Program-made: the position numbers and the translations under genes
The notes under the pieces: model-generated
Database searches by the model: none
Seen by the model: the letters and a program-made list of their open reading frames with translations, nothing else
What the model was told of the DNA's origin: nothing
Shown: positions 51,023 through 63,300 of the stretch, one piece after another
How positions within the stretch are numbered: the stretch's first letter is position 1
Layout of the letters: the number at the start of each line of letters is the position of its first letter
Assembly (NCBI GenBank): GCA_034766995.1
Contig: CM068318.1
Span: 7,020,001 to 7,084,000 of the forward strand
DNA length: 64,000 bases
DNA from: Acanthacorydalis orientalis
Taxonomy: Eukaryota; Arthropoda; Insecta; Megaloptera; Corydalidae
Direction of reading: 5' to 3'

Positions 51023-51024
<2 letters not shown>
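50613..51024 (-). mobile_element. Family B mariner, short internally deleted copy
   Basis: The plus strand begins with a perfect-looking end ATTAGGTGTACAAATTAATT and closes with AGAATTAATTTTACGTCATA, a decayed inverse. On the minus strand, after the leader, MASEKQHIRHCTVFTFQLKN is followed almost at once by the C-terminal part (YDFIDPNSTSFFREGTRQ in a neighbouring frame, then NFIQNNEKYFED and a stop). It is about 410 bp. The deletion is larger than in the copies at 42.4 and 59.8 kb and removes the ALGEDV block, so it arose separately or was trimmed further. It abuts the (TA)n tract at 51025. Confidence 0.82.
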
Positions 51025-51096
<72 letters not shown>

Positions 51097-51118
51097 ATGT
51101 ATTTATATATATATATAT
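51025..51118. repeat. (TA)n microsatellite abutting a mariner end
   Basis: About 94 bases of alternating TA with GTATATG interruptions in the right third, followed by a GA-rich run. Confidence 0.93.
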
Positions 51119-52495
51119 GCGTGTGTGAGAGAAAGAGAGAGTGTATGCGTTTGTTAGAAAAATAATTTGTGACAGTTAAAAAGAATGCAATCGCTTGTTT
51201 ACTAATTGAGTTCTTCAAGCAAAAGTAGTTTTAAAAATCCACTTTGCAAAACGCGCCTATCTCTAACCGACTTCTTTAACTCTGTCTCAAAGTTAATTTA
51301 AACTTTTTTGCCCCCTAATACCAAAGCAATTTTATCTACACATTCTTGGTGAAGAAAAAAACTTTTAAGATTTTGAATATTTGATCAATTCATAAGTCTG
51401 AGTGGAAGTAGAAGTTTTCTGTAAAGAATTACTTGGCTACTTGAATAAAAACTGTTTGCTCGACGGATTTAGACGCGCATAAAATAGATGAATGTATGCA
51501 AATTGACAAAGTTTACGTTTGTGTGAACGTATGGACTAATAACAATCAAAGTTGAAAGTTTTGATTATAAAGATAATCAGTGCTTTAAACGAATTTATCC
51601 GATAGAGTGTTTTTATTAAAAACGTTATTCAATCGATGTTATTTCGAATAACGATTTATCCGTGTGAACTTTTCAATATAGTATGTAATTCATTTCATAA
51701 TTGTTTTTTATTTATTTTCCAATTTGAAAATTTCAAAAGTTCATTCGATAAAATCTGCAAAAGTATTCAATCCCTATACTTACCCAGTAGATATATATTT
51801 TTGTGTAGTCTGTAAATATTGTATGTTTACAACCTACCACGTTATAATTCTAAAATCATTTTCGAATAAAAGTAAATATTTCCAATTGTATGTAAAATAT
51901 TCTCCACAATATTTTTTTTTTGTAAAAGCTCTCCCCTACTTGTTTTCTTGTAAATTTGTAATATATTTCAAAGTTAAATTCTGTTTTAAAAAGATGATGT
52001 TCTCATCAAATAAATTAAATCTCTGCACAGTTTGATTTAAATTTTATATTACATTTTTTAGATAACCGATGATTCTTATGAAAAATGTAAATGATTTAAA
52101 AAGTTTTTATTTTACTAACTGCGTTACAGACGATAATTGTTTGCTAAGAAAATATATTTGATGGAAATAAATTTCAAACAGGATTTAACTCATTATGAAC
52201 AAACAAACTGAACACCTGCGTTTAACCAGAGAAAACTTAAATTACACCGTTTATCATAACACCTGTCGTCCTCTTAGAATAATAACATTTTATATTAAGA
52301 TTAATTATTATAATTGAATAAAACTCCAAACTGTAGATTTCATTTTGAAAAATCAACAAAACAAATCAATCCGGTTAATCGAAAACTGATCGAATTCTTT
52401 TACTATTTATTTTCAATTTCGTTCTATGAAAAAGTCACATACAAATAGATCAAAATGCAAAGACATATATCAGAGTGTAAAGAAATCAATCTCTT
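51119..52495. other. AT-rich stretch, nothing recognised
   Basis: A frame at 51724-52035 is lysine-, phenylalanine- and tyrosine-rich without a domain and is probably chance in AT-rich DNA. Confidence 0.4.
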
Positions 52496-52700
52496 TCGTA
52501 AAATTCAAGTACTCCTCCTACACACAAATGTCGATGTTCTCGACCGACCAACGAAACAGAACGCCATAAAACTTGGTCGGTTTTAAAGCAATGGACGGCG
52601 TGAATTAAACATACACAATTCACTAGTCATTTGGGTCGAATCAGACCGGGCCAAATGTACCCCTAAATTCATTATACGCCATGTACAACAAGGTCACATA
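52496..52700. other. GC-richer island, no gene recognised
   Basis: About 200 bases including TCGATGTTCTCGACCGACCA near 52530 and CGAATCAGACCGGGCCAAAT near 52637. No open frame to speak of. Confidence 0.35.
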
Positions 52701-53336
52701 CTAGAATATATTTTAGAACAGGGTTGGAAAACTTGAACAATTTTTAATCTTATTTTTCTATAAAGACTTTTAACGTTTTAAAAGATTTGTTTATATTTTT
52801 TTATGTTTATGTCAATATTATTTATTAAATAGCAATTCATTCTTCAGAAATAATTAAAAATATATGGTTACACAGTCCAAGTTCCATAACTCTATTGTGC
52901 TTCATTAAATTGTGTACAATAATGTTGTGATAAAATATGAAACCTTATTCAAATAAAAATACTATATATTTTTTTCACTGTTAATTTTGTATAAATGTAT
53001 AATATATATGTTATGTACCTAAAGTATTTTTGTTAGTTTGATATAAAAATCTTTTTTATTGAGCATCGGCTTAAAATATATTTAAGATATTTTAGTGTGC
53101 TCGTGTATTACTAAAGCTTATTAATGAATACAACGTTTTTTTAAAAAAAATGCAAGATTGTACTTTTTCGGATTCTGTTGCCTTTGATAAACAACTTATT
53201 TATTTGTCTATAATAGAAAATACTTAACAAATAGTACAAAATGATGCATCAGAAAATATGTGTTTCTTAGATTTGAGAAAATTAAAACAAACTGAAAAAT
53301 GTATAAATTTGATATATAAAAGTATAAGAATGCTTA

Positions 53337-53387
<51 letters not shown>

Positions 53388-53715
53388 TTCAACAATTAAG
53401 TAATTAAATATATTTATTCAATGAAATATAAATGTTAACGCTTTTTAAGTAATATAAGTATTTTTTTATTTTACGGATTGAATATTAGTCATTTTAAAAA
53501 ATAAATGACTTTTGGTTTCATCATTTTTTATAACCAACACTAAATACATCTCTACATTAATATTTAGATACAGTATATAATCGTACTGAAGTCGTTACTC
53601 GCTTCAAAAAACTCTATCATTAAAAAAGTAAACGATAATTTAATTTTAAATAAAATTAAATGCTGTAACTCTCGCTAGAAGTACTTCTAGTGTTAACCAT
53701 GTTACTGTACATATT
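52701..53715. other. AT-rich stretch, nothing recognised
   Basis: It holds a (TA)n-(GT)n tract at 53344-53388. No gene or element recognised. Confidence 0.4.
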
Positions 53716-54140
53716 AAATTCGTTTGAGATTTTACGACATAATCCGGCTACTTTGCGAAACGCATGCACAATCCTCGAGCAATTGGTTAACCCTGACCCT
53801 ACGAAGACACGATTTTCGAGGCGATCTTCACACGCTGCCTGTACTATTCCTGCGAGAGCCTAATGGCGGATGAAACAACGCTCCCTTGACGTTGTTTTAT
53901 GAGGCGTATCAAGTTATCGAGTCTCTCTATCCCCTTTGGCAGTGCTTGTCTTTTCGTCACACGTGTCGTGAACAAATCCCCATCAACAAACCGTCCGCCC
54001 ACGTTATGTATTGTACAATTGTCCGTAATGGTCAACCATGAAGATCTTACCTAGATAAATTACAATACATACGTGAATGTGTACTCACGTTCGAGCGTAC
54101 GTTTGTCTACCATTGTATTTGTATTTGTATGCATGTGTAA
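53716..54140. other. GC-richer island, no gene recognised
   Basis: A marked composition shift (CCTGACCCTACGAAGACACG near 53792, CAACAAACCGTCCGCCCACG near 53984). The minus-strand frame at 53844-54035 (63 residues) has no domain. The frame is fairly complex in residue use, so a small exon is conceivable. Confidence 0.35.
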
Positions 54141-54729
54141 ATTAGAATAAAATATAAACAAATCGAAAACAAATTATGTTTATTTAAAATGGAGATCAGG
54201 AAGGGAATACTGTTTCGAATATAAAGTCCATTATGAGTTAATTATCTGTTTAATTATAACAAAATTATTGTAAATGTATCACACGACCAGTCATTAAAAT
54301 CAACAAATATTAATTTGTTATTATTCATTTCACATATCATACTTAATTATAATGCGTATCACATTTCCCACTGCCGTTATCGAATTTTTCTCTGTATCAT
54401 TATCCATGTGTTATCGATAACAATTTTATCGAAAGTGATTTTTTTTATGATTTGTAAATATTAAAGTTTCATTTTATACATTTTAAACTTAAAATACTTT
54501 AAATTGCTAATTAAAATAATCTAAACTATGCGTAAAAATCAATCAAGCAGAATAATAAAAATATACATTTTATTAAGCCTAGAATTTGTGTTTAAACGCA
54601 CTCAAAGTTTTAAAATATTGGATTTTCAAAAATCTTGTTTTTAGCCTTTTATTGTTTTGTACATACATCAAAAATATATTGCACTATATATATATATATA
54701 TACAAAAATTGCAAAATAATAATTAAAAT
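54141..54729. other. AT-rich stretch, nothing recognised
   Basis: It includes TTATCGATAACAATTTTATCG near 54412, a small pair of TATCGATA-type motifs. No gene recognised. Confidence 0.35.
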
Positions 54730-54965
54730 ATAAAAATTATGCTATGCCTTATATTCTGATTTTCGGACCCTATCATATTCACTACTGTTTTGTGAGGTTA
54801 TACCAACTTCTTGACCCATATATGTATGTATATATATATATAGTGTTTTAATTGTTAAAAGTTTGGCACTTCAAAATTCTGAAACGACGAGAAAATATTT
54901 TAATTTAAAACATAGTTAGGATTTATTCAATTTAAAGGTACAGAATTATGTTTTTCTGTACTCGT
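54730..54965 (-). mobile_element. Family B mariner, 5' fragment
   Basis: On the minus strand this carries the family leader: the inverse of GGTACAGAATTATG at the outer end, then AAATATTTTCTCGTCGTTTC and the block around AGTGCCAAACTTTT, GTAACCTCACAAAACAGTAG. Beyond it lies the family start region with a decayed MASEKQ-like codon run (GGTCCGAAAATCAG). The match then fades near 54730. A short (TA)n at 54827-54842 sits where other copies have ACTATATAT, so a microsatellite appears to be growing inside the element. The 3' part is absent. Confidence 0.7.
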
Positions 54966-57060
54966 TCCATATCCATCATATTATAAAAAGTATTCAGATT
55001 CACACAATCACTACTAAAAAATTAGACTAGTATTATATCAGCTGATTCTTCTTTAAATTACACTGATTAATCAATCTCATGTAATTATTACAAAATTTAA
55101 ATTCGAATAAGCTTTAAAAGCGAACTTACATTTATATTATTTCCAAATATTTCAAAAGATAACATATTCCGTCATTAAACACAATGATAGATTACTTAAT
55201 TAAATACAATAGTACACAAAATGCTCAACTAAACTAAGGTGTGTTCATAAATAAACTAATCTTAAAAAACCATTTATTTCCACTTTCTATCTGTAATACT
55301 CGTACATTACTGTTATCTTTTTACCAATCCCTGAAACCATCTGCGCAAAGAATATAGATTGATGTAGTGATATCTCTCCAATACGCATCGATTTTTGAAA
55401 CATTTTATTATTACTTAATTTTATTTATTAAGATACTGTTTTGTGGTTGTTTCTATGATGCTTATTACATATGTATATATATATATATATATATATGAGG
55501 CATTCAATCGTACAAAATGAAAAATCATAGAAGAAGTCTTTATCCAGCAGTGAATTGACAGAGGCTGATAATACATATATATATATATATATATATATAT
55601 GCAATCAATTTAAAAAAATCAAAAACCCTATACGCATAAATAAATACTTAAAATAAATTAAAGACCTCTGAATTTGACTGAAAATTAAGACCTCTAGAGA
55701 CATTTATTTTTTTTATATTCATATTCATTTATGTAAAGTATTCCGGTCTTAATCTTCATTGTCTTGATTTAAATTAAAGGAATTTATTAAAAACATTCAC
55801 TGACAAAAAGTAACAGTGCAGGTTTTTCTTTATTTTTCAATTTACGTTTTACGGATTTACTTTCTTTTCTTTTGAGATGAAACAAAAATGTTTTATAACA
55901 TTTTAAAAAGACTTTTATGTTAAAATCGATATTTAAAATCTAAAGAATATAAACTGAATCAAGTTCAAAATATAAATTTAAAAAAGAATATAAATTATTC
56001 CCACAATAATATTTTTTTATATTGTGGCTAAATTCAGTTTCATAAGTGAATTTTCATTCTAACAGATACAATATTCAATTAATAGATTATAGATCATTTC
56101 AATTGTTGCTTGTAATCATTTCTATGCTAATTTCGTAACCTTCAAAGCGTTAAGCTACCGAAAAATATTTTTATTTAATTTTTCTGAAGATTAATTCTCT
56201 GAAAATAATGATATCATCATCAAATACATATCATAACCATCAATCAAAATGATCAATAAATTAGTGAAAAAGTATTAGTCAAGAATAATTGAGTTACACT
56301 AAATAATCCACATTTCACTAGTATGAATTTTTAATCAAAAATAAATCATTGCTTGTAATTAATTGAAAATTACTCAATAAAATTCAATAATAAGAATCAT
56401 TTCTCGTGAATAATCTTTTTGTAATTATGCATAAAAGAGAATCTTATAAAATATTAAATGAGCATGACATTCTTTTCATTAACAGAGAAGTTTTAAAACG
56501 TGCCACTAATACATTAAATCGTAAAAATTAAAATAACACAACTGGAGTTTATGACGAGCTTAAAAGTACAAAGACATAAAATTAGCTAATAAAATTTTCA
56601 TAAAAATGTTATAAAAATAATATGAAAAATGACATTATAAATTTACGATTAAATAAGACCTCTCAAGCTTCAACTCGGTTATTTTTAATTCAGTGGGATC
56701 ATGGTATTAAAGTATATGAAGACATTGTAAATAATAATTATTTAAATAACTGACATATTTATATTATATATAAGCCTTAAAATTCATTTAAAAAATCCTG
56801 GCAGTAACTCAATTTTTAAAAAATATAACATCAAAAGTCGTAGCACGTTCAACTACGAACATTGGCTTCTTTCACTTCTATCTTCCGTAATGAAAATGTA
56901 AATAACCTGCTTTCAATTTCAAATAAAGATGTGACAAAAAAAGCAATAAATAATCTTTAAGTCTCTAAGCCGATTATTTAAATATAATATAAATATCTTT
57001 AGAGTCGACATACATAATTGATGATGTTAATGACTCGAAGAAATTAAATACTTTTTAAAT
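54966..57060. other. AT-rich stretch, nothing firmly recognised
   Basis: (TA)n runs lie at 55473-55496 and 55574-55600. The patch at 55240-55400 has a texture seen at transposon 3' ends (AAGGTGTGTTCATAAATAAA) but too little to call. No gene recognised. Confidence 0.4.
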
Positions 57061-59837
57061 GTATGTAAGAAATCCAAACGGAATACATCAGTTTAATCGC
57101 AGAATCGAATGTTTCAAACTCAACTTGATAATTAGATCTTTGCAATATCAGTGGTTGACTGACTAGTCTATACGTATCGAACTGAAAACTTAGTTCGAAA
57201 TGTCTTTATCGAACTGCTGAAGTTTACTCATGCATACAGACTATCGTGCTGCATCCATAGTAGACAGAACGGAGACTCGCTTAAATAGCAAATTAAATTT
57301 AAAACTTTCGACTGGCTACTGTTACATTGCAAATATACGAATTTACTTCTACTTGTAACAATTGCTATAATATAGTTAAGCTCTCACTTGAATCGTACAC
57401 CCTACAGTTTTCATGCACATTAAGCTCGAGTTTTATATTATGTTTGTTTTTCTAACAAGCGAAACGAAGTTTAAAAGAAATAAAGTAATAAAATAGAAAA
57501 ACAATACTAATCGATCTAAAAATCAAATTTAAATAAAAAACGTTGATTAAATATCCCAATACTATGTATAGGTATTAAATATATGTGGATACATTAATTA
57601 AGAAGTTTTTTTGAATCAAAGTGTTTATCTACTTTATTTTAACGAACCATTTTCATTTCATTTCGGTACAATTTTTTAGTTTTAGAATAAAATAAATCAC
57701 TAGATCCTCTCTGAAAAGAATTATCTTAATATTCGAAAAAAATACGAATGTACATAAAACAAAATATTATAAATATATAAAACCGTAGTACTGTGTAAAT
57801 ATTAAACCGAAATGTCAGAAATTTAAACAGTATTATAAAAAATTCCATCTATGAAAACACACTCATGAATAATGCAGAACCGTACCGACTTTCAACTAAA
57901 AAAATATATTCGAAAAAATGTATCGAAATTATTTTTATCAAAATAATATTCATAATTATCAAATAAAACTTCGACTTAAAATAATTTGTTAAATTTCATA
58001 TAAATATAATTATTTAGAATAAAAAATTCAAATATCTATTGGAAAAATCTGTTGCTACGACGGAATTCCTTTATAAATATATGAATTATGTTTTTTCGTT
58101 TGTAAATTAAATTTTTATTCATTCTAGTTCAATTCCTTTTATTATTTTAAATGTGTTTTATTACAAGTAAGCAATTTTTACATTATAGACATAAGAAAAA
58201 AAATATATGAAACAGGTATTTCATTTTTATTTATTTTTTTTAAATGAAAATGTTTTATAGTACATAATTGCGATAATAAAAGAATCGTACATTTTATGCG
58301 GCTTTAGAAAAGTAATTTGCCTCAAGCAAATTAACTTTTTATAACACAAAGTGTTGATGATTTGAAAGTCGAATTTTATATAAAATGTTTGTTTGAAATG
58401 AAACTAATAGAATTAAACGTACACATAAATAAAAGTATTTTATGTAAGAACCGTGAAATAAATTAATTTAATTTATTCGGAAGTTCGTAGTTCAATATAC
58501 ATTTTAAGCAAGAAAAACTGTCAATATTGACAAACACATTCAAAGAGTGACATCGCTGTTACTAACCACTGGAAGAACTAAATTAGTTATACGTAAATGG
58601 ATTACAAATCTAAAAACGGAATGATAGTAACACAATGCACAAAACCCATCTCTTCAGTTAATGATGCCACATGTCTTTTGAGCGGAGATTTCTTTGTGAA
58701 CGTTTCAAGCGTCACTGAATACGTCATTGTTTTGAATCGCTATTTAGTGAAACAGTGGTAGCACACGATTCGTTTCATACATCCCTTCTGTATATTCGAG
58801 ATTCATTAAATTATTTAATTTTCAATCAGAATACAATGCTATTCTGTATATATTTTTTTGGATTAAATAACAAATTTAGAATCTCTTTTCAGTGTATTTA
58901 TTTAAAACGAAAAATTACTAGGAAAAATCCATGAATTTTCATCTCCGCTAAATAAAAATTAAAATACGTTAATCTCTGATAATATATACTGTTATATTTT
59001 AATCAATAAAAAAATACTTAATATACTTTGTGAAAAATGATATATTTCAAATCAATGTTCTTGATTTAACAACCATTATTTATTTATATTTTTTAATTGC
59101 ATCCATTAACCTTATAAATTAGTGCCAAGAACAAGTCACTAATCACATAGACGGAAAGGGAAAGAGTCTATAACGAAACAAAATAATATCTTGTCATTAA
59201 TAACTTACAACGGATGGAACATATTGGTAATTTAGAATATTATATTGCTTTTATGAGAAAATATTGAACGAGTATTTCCAATATAGAATCCGATTTTTAT
59301 GAATACCTAAATGTTCTCTCTGTTATCTTCTTAAATATGTTGTTTACTTGATGTAACTTAATGTGTACTTAATGGTAAACATTGAGATAAATATGTCATA
59401 TATTGAGATATTGCTGTATAAGAATTTATGAAAAAATAAATGGCAGCAATTGAATTTCAAGGAACAGTTATCAATTCTAGTCATTTTAATACTGAATCGA
59501 AAAAGCTCATTTTGAATAAGTTATGTGTCTTTGATAATATAAATTATCGTCATATTTTATATACATAAATGCTTATTTTTGAGAAAGAAACATTATTTAT
59601 ATTTTTATGTGAAATTTATAAGAATATTAGATATTTTATACATTATCATCAATATTTCTTTTTTGTGAGGTATTTAAATGAAAAAAAAATGATATTTCAA
59701 TCTCAATTTCAATTATTTTTACACTTTTTTAAATATGAATTCAAGACAAAAATAATTTTGTTCAGGAAAATCATGGTAAATTTTCAATAACGTTCTCAAA
59801 TTTTAATTTTAATTTTTAGAATATATCAAAAAAAAAT
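57061..59837. other. AT-rich stretch, nothing recognised
   Basis: Mildly GC-richer patches lie at about 57060-57310 and 58560-58800. The frame at 59569-59790 is low in complexity. No gene, RNA or element recognised. Confidence 0.4.
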
Positions 59838-60114
59838 CTACCGAAGTCGCAGGAATGATTCGTTCAGTTTTGGAAGATGTGACGCATAAAACATGTAGAA
59901 AATGCTAAAACAGTGGAAGAGGTTCGAAAATACATAACAACTTCGTCGACTCAAAGCCACCATCTTTCTCTCGACAACACTCCTGTCCTCAACCAACAAA
60001 TAAAACAGTCATACAAAATAATGGGGAATATTTTGAAGATTGAAATGTATTCCAATTTCCCGTAAACATTTATTTTTCTATAAAACAGACAAATACTTAA
60101 GTTATACACCTAAT
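59838..60114 (+). mobile_element. Family B mariner, internally deleted fragment
   Basis: The fragment starts inside the first helix-turn-helix region (STEVAGMIRSVLEDVTHKTC) and, after a few residues, continues as NNFVDSKPPSFSRQ in a neighbouring frame, then VIQNNGEYFED and a stop. The 3' repeat TTAAGTTATACACCTAATAT closes it near 60114, followed by (TA)n. The central DDD domain is missing. The join between the THKT block and the FVDSK block parallels that of the copy at 42.4 kb. The 5' end is lost. Confidence 0.75.
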
Positions 60115-60120
60115 ATGTAT

Positions 60121-60121
60121 T

Positions 60122-60155
<34 letters not shown>
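60121..60155. repeat. (TA)n microsatellite next to a mariner end
   Basis: Alternating TA with a TGTATA interruption, beginning a few bases after the family B repeat. Confidence 0.9.
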
Positions 60156-60339
60156 ATTGAATTTATGTATATTGAAACTGAATTCAAATTTATTGCTGTG
60201 TTAGTTGAAGTGTATTTGAAAATTTACATCGATTTTACAACCGTTGGCTCATCCTATGTTCGATCAACATTATGCTTTTTACTATTTTATAAATTTGAAA
60301 ATAAGTCTATTTGATGACGTCGATAATAAAATTTAACAT

Positions 60340-60620
60340 GTTTTTGACAGCAAACATCGTCAAATCACTCAACGAGAATGAAAGAGATGAATAGAAGACT
60401 TGAACAGAATAGGCACTAAAAAAATAGTACCGCCACTGGCGAAATGGGCCCGTTGTATACATTCTCTGTACCGTGATACTTTGCGAGTAATCATCGGAGC
60501 GGTTCTTTGTTTTTACGATTTTTGTCTGTGAGATAGAGTGTGTTTGCCCTCATCCGAACCAACTCCCTTTTATGCCAGTTGATTCTTCTTCGTCTTCTTG
60601 CATGCCGTACAAAATAAAAA
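60340..60620. other. GC-richer island, no gene recognised
   Basis: It includes GTACCGCCACTGGCGAAATG near 60428, with the small near-palindrome CGCCACTGGCG, and TTTGTCTGTGAGATAGAGTG near 60521. No open frame is convincing. A conserved block is possible. Confidence 0.35.
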
Positions 60621-60758
60621 GTATGCTACTGCTATCGTAGATACTACCATACACATGCATATATATATATACATCCATACACACACACATATATATATAA
60701 AGAGAGAAAGAGAAAACAATAACGTACTGTTAAAAGCAAACCTATCTTTGTACATGCC

Positions 60759-60761
<3 letters not shown>

Positions 60762-60826
<65 letters not shown>
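60762..60826. repeat. (TA)n microsatellite
   Basis: About 65 bases of alternating TA; frames across it on both strands translate to YIYIYI and are not genes. Confidence 0.93.
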
Positions 60827-60828
<2 letters not shown>

Positions 60829-63300
60829 AGAAAATGGTACTCGCGGAACACTATAAGTCGTTTGCGTGAATGACTAGATAGAATTTCGATATTTCTTTGT
60901 TAATGGAGTATCGTTTCAATGTTGTACCATATATGTTCTATCTACACGAATAGAAAGAAGTCCACATACAGAAGCATATAAGATTCCTTGAGTGCTTAAA
61001 ATGCTTACTTATCGAAAAACTTTGTTGAGATATCCGTCCTTTAGAAACAGCAATAAAAGAGGACAACACATAAGAACAATAGATGAATACTTGGATGTAA
61101 AGTAAATATTTTTTTAATAATATTGTTTACAAGTGTCGTTTTACACATGATGAAAATTCACACTTCAAATATTTTTTTTAAAATCAATAAGGCAGTAGAA
61201 GTCAAGCGGGAGAATGAAATAAACTCTAGTCAATTCATGTCAAATATAAAGCAAGTTTTATCGTCAGAGTACTTAAATATTGAAACGCTTTCATTCTTTC
61301 TCTAATATTTTTTTTAAAAGAAAGTTATTATTTTTATAAAGTATTTAAAAAAACGCTTATAAGATCCAGTTGTAGTTCTTAGTATATTTTTGAAATAGAA
61401 ATGTAAATAATGCTGTTTAAAATATGATATTTTTCATAAAATTATGATAAATATGAATATTGGAATAATACATAATATTTCATATATTTTTTAAATAGTA
61501 AATTAAACAATAAAAAACCCATACTTTATTCATAAATAATTTAAATTTCATTTCAAAGAAAAATGTTTATTTTTCATGAAAAAAAAGATCTAGGCCTTCA
61601 ATTAAGTAGATATGTAGTAAAATCGCTTATTACAACATTCTTCGAAATAATCATGACTCTTTCAACATTTTTAAAAAAAACAATTCTTTTACTTTTCAAC
61701 AATTAATACAAGTACCTCTTACTTTTAGTACGAATCCTTCTTGAAGTCAGTCACAATTAACGTGCTGTCTAGAATTTTTAAACTACTTATATTTTGAATA
61801 AGCAAAGCGCAAAGAGTTAAAAAGCGTTTCTTTAAAAGTAATCAAACAAGAAGAAAATAGTTTACATTTTTTAGAAAATATTCTTTAATACTAAATATTA
61901 TACTTATATTAAATTATACTATATGTTATAATTTTACTGTTTAAATCGTTGTTAAATGCAAATTATACACAATTATAATATACAAAATTCAATAGCCGTG
62001 CTAATTAATATCTGTTTATATAAATAATATACTGTTTAATTAAATTAAACACACGTAATTGGTAATAAAATTCCAATAATTATTTTAATTTTCCTATTAA
62101 ATAAGTGATCAATCAAATACCCAATTATTCTTTTAAATAAGATATTTCAGAGTAATACACCAAGAAAATGCATCTATTAAACTGATATTTCGAACACTAC
62201 ACTACACTTGTAGTATATTATTAGTACATCTGTAATATTTATAAAAGGGGAAAAGAAATACTCGAACACTGTAGAAGAAACATTTATCAATTATTCTGTC
62301 AAAATATTTTTCTGATTAGATATTGTTATATAGTTGATTATTTCAAAAAACTAGACATTTATTCTTGACAATGTATCTCTTTTTATAAGTTTAATAATTT
62401 AAAAAGCACTTAAATTTAATTTTATCATACTCTATAATATAATCATAAAAACTACAGAACTACAATTAGTATCTTTCCATTTATACTAGCCGCTACATTA
62501 CTACTTTAATAAAAACATAAATTAGACAACAAACATATTCATATTTCACAAAAACCTCTTAATTATGTGAATTCATTTCCATTCTAGTTCTCTTTTAACT
62601 AAACTAAATTCATTTGTAACTAAAATAGACTACAACAAAAAAACAAACATTTAACCGCTCCTTGTTTTTACCACCGCTCCTAGTTTTATGACTGTGGGCA
62701 ATGTATAAATATCACGAATAGACAACTCCCTTATATATATATATATATATATATGCATATATATATATGTAAAAATATCAGAACATTTATGAGAAATGAG
62801 AGAAAAAATAAGTACTGAATTATCATATATTAAGATGATAATAAGAAATAAACAGAATCACTTGAAATTTTTCCAATTTTTATGTTTAATTTATTATATC
62901 AATTAACTTCAATATAATCTGCTTATTTCATTTAAATACATAAATCATATTTTCGTTATTTTGTAATAAATTAAATGTATAAATACTTCGTGAACAATAA
63001 TAGTCGTTTTGAGATAAACGAAATGTTTATTAATAAATAAATATGTATTTTTTTACAAAAGAAGTGATTAAAAATTGTTTATTTTATTTATATATAATTA
63101 ATTAACCTGTATGCATTACTTGTATAATAAACAAACGCATCAATCTGAATTAAAAATAATTTGAAAAAAAAAACTGTTGACAAAAACGAATGATAAATTT
63201 GTAAAATAAAAACAGAAATAAACGTTTTCGCATTCTGTTATATAAATAACATACATAAAAGTCTTATAAAAACAGCATGATTTCATTTAATGAAAAATTA
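60827..63300. other. AT-rich stretch, nothing recognised
   Basis: An interrupted (TA)n run lies at 62733-62768. A frame at 61123-61305 has no domain. No gene, RNA or element recognised. Confidence 0.4.

Noticed and set aside
51724..52035. 103-residue plus-strand frame
   Set aside because: Lysine-, phenylalanine- and tyrosine-rich, as expected from AT-rich DNA, with no domain or composition shift.
55240..55400. Possible transposon 3' end (AAGGTGTGTTCATAAATAAA)
   Set aside because: One end-like string and a vague GFRDW-type frame are not enough; no partner repeat or conserved catalytic block was found.
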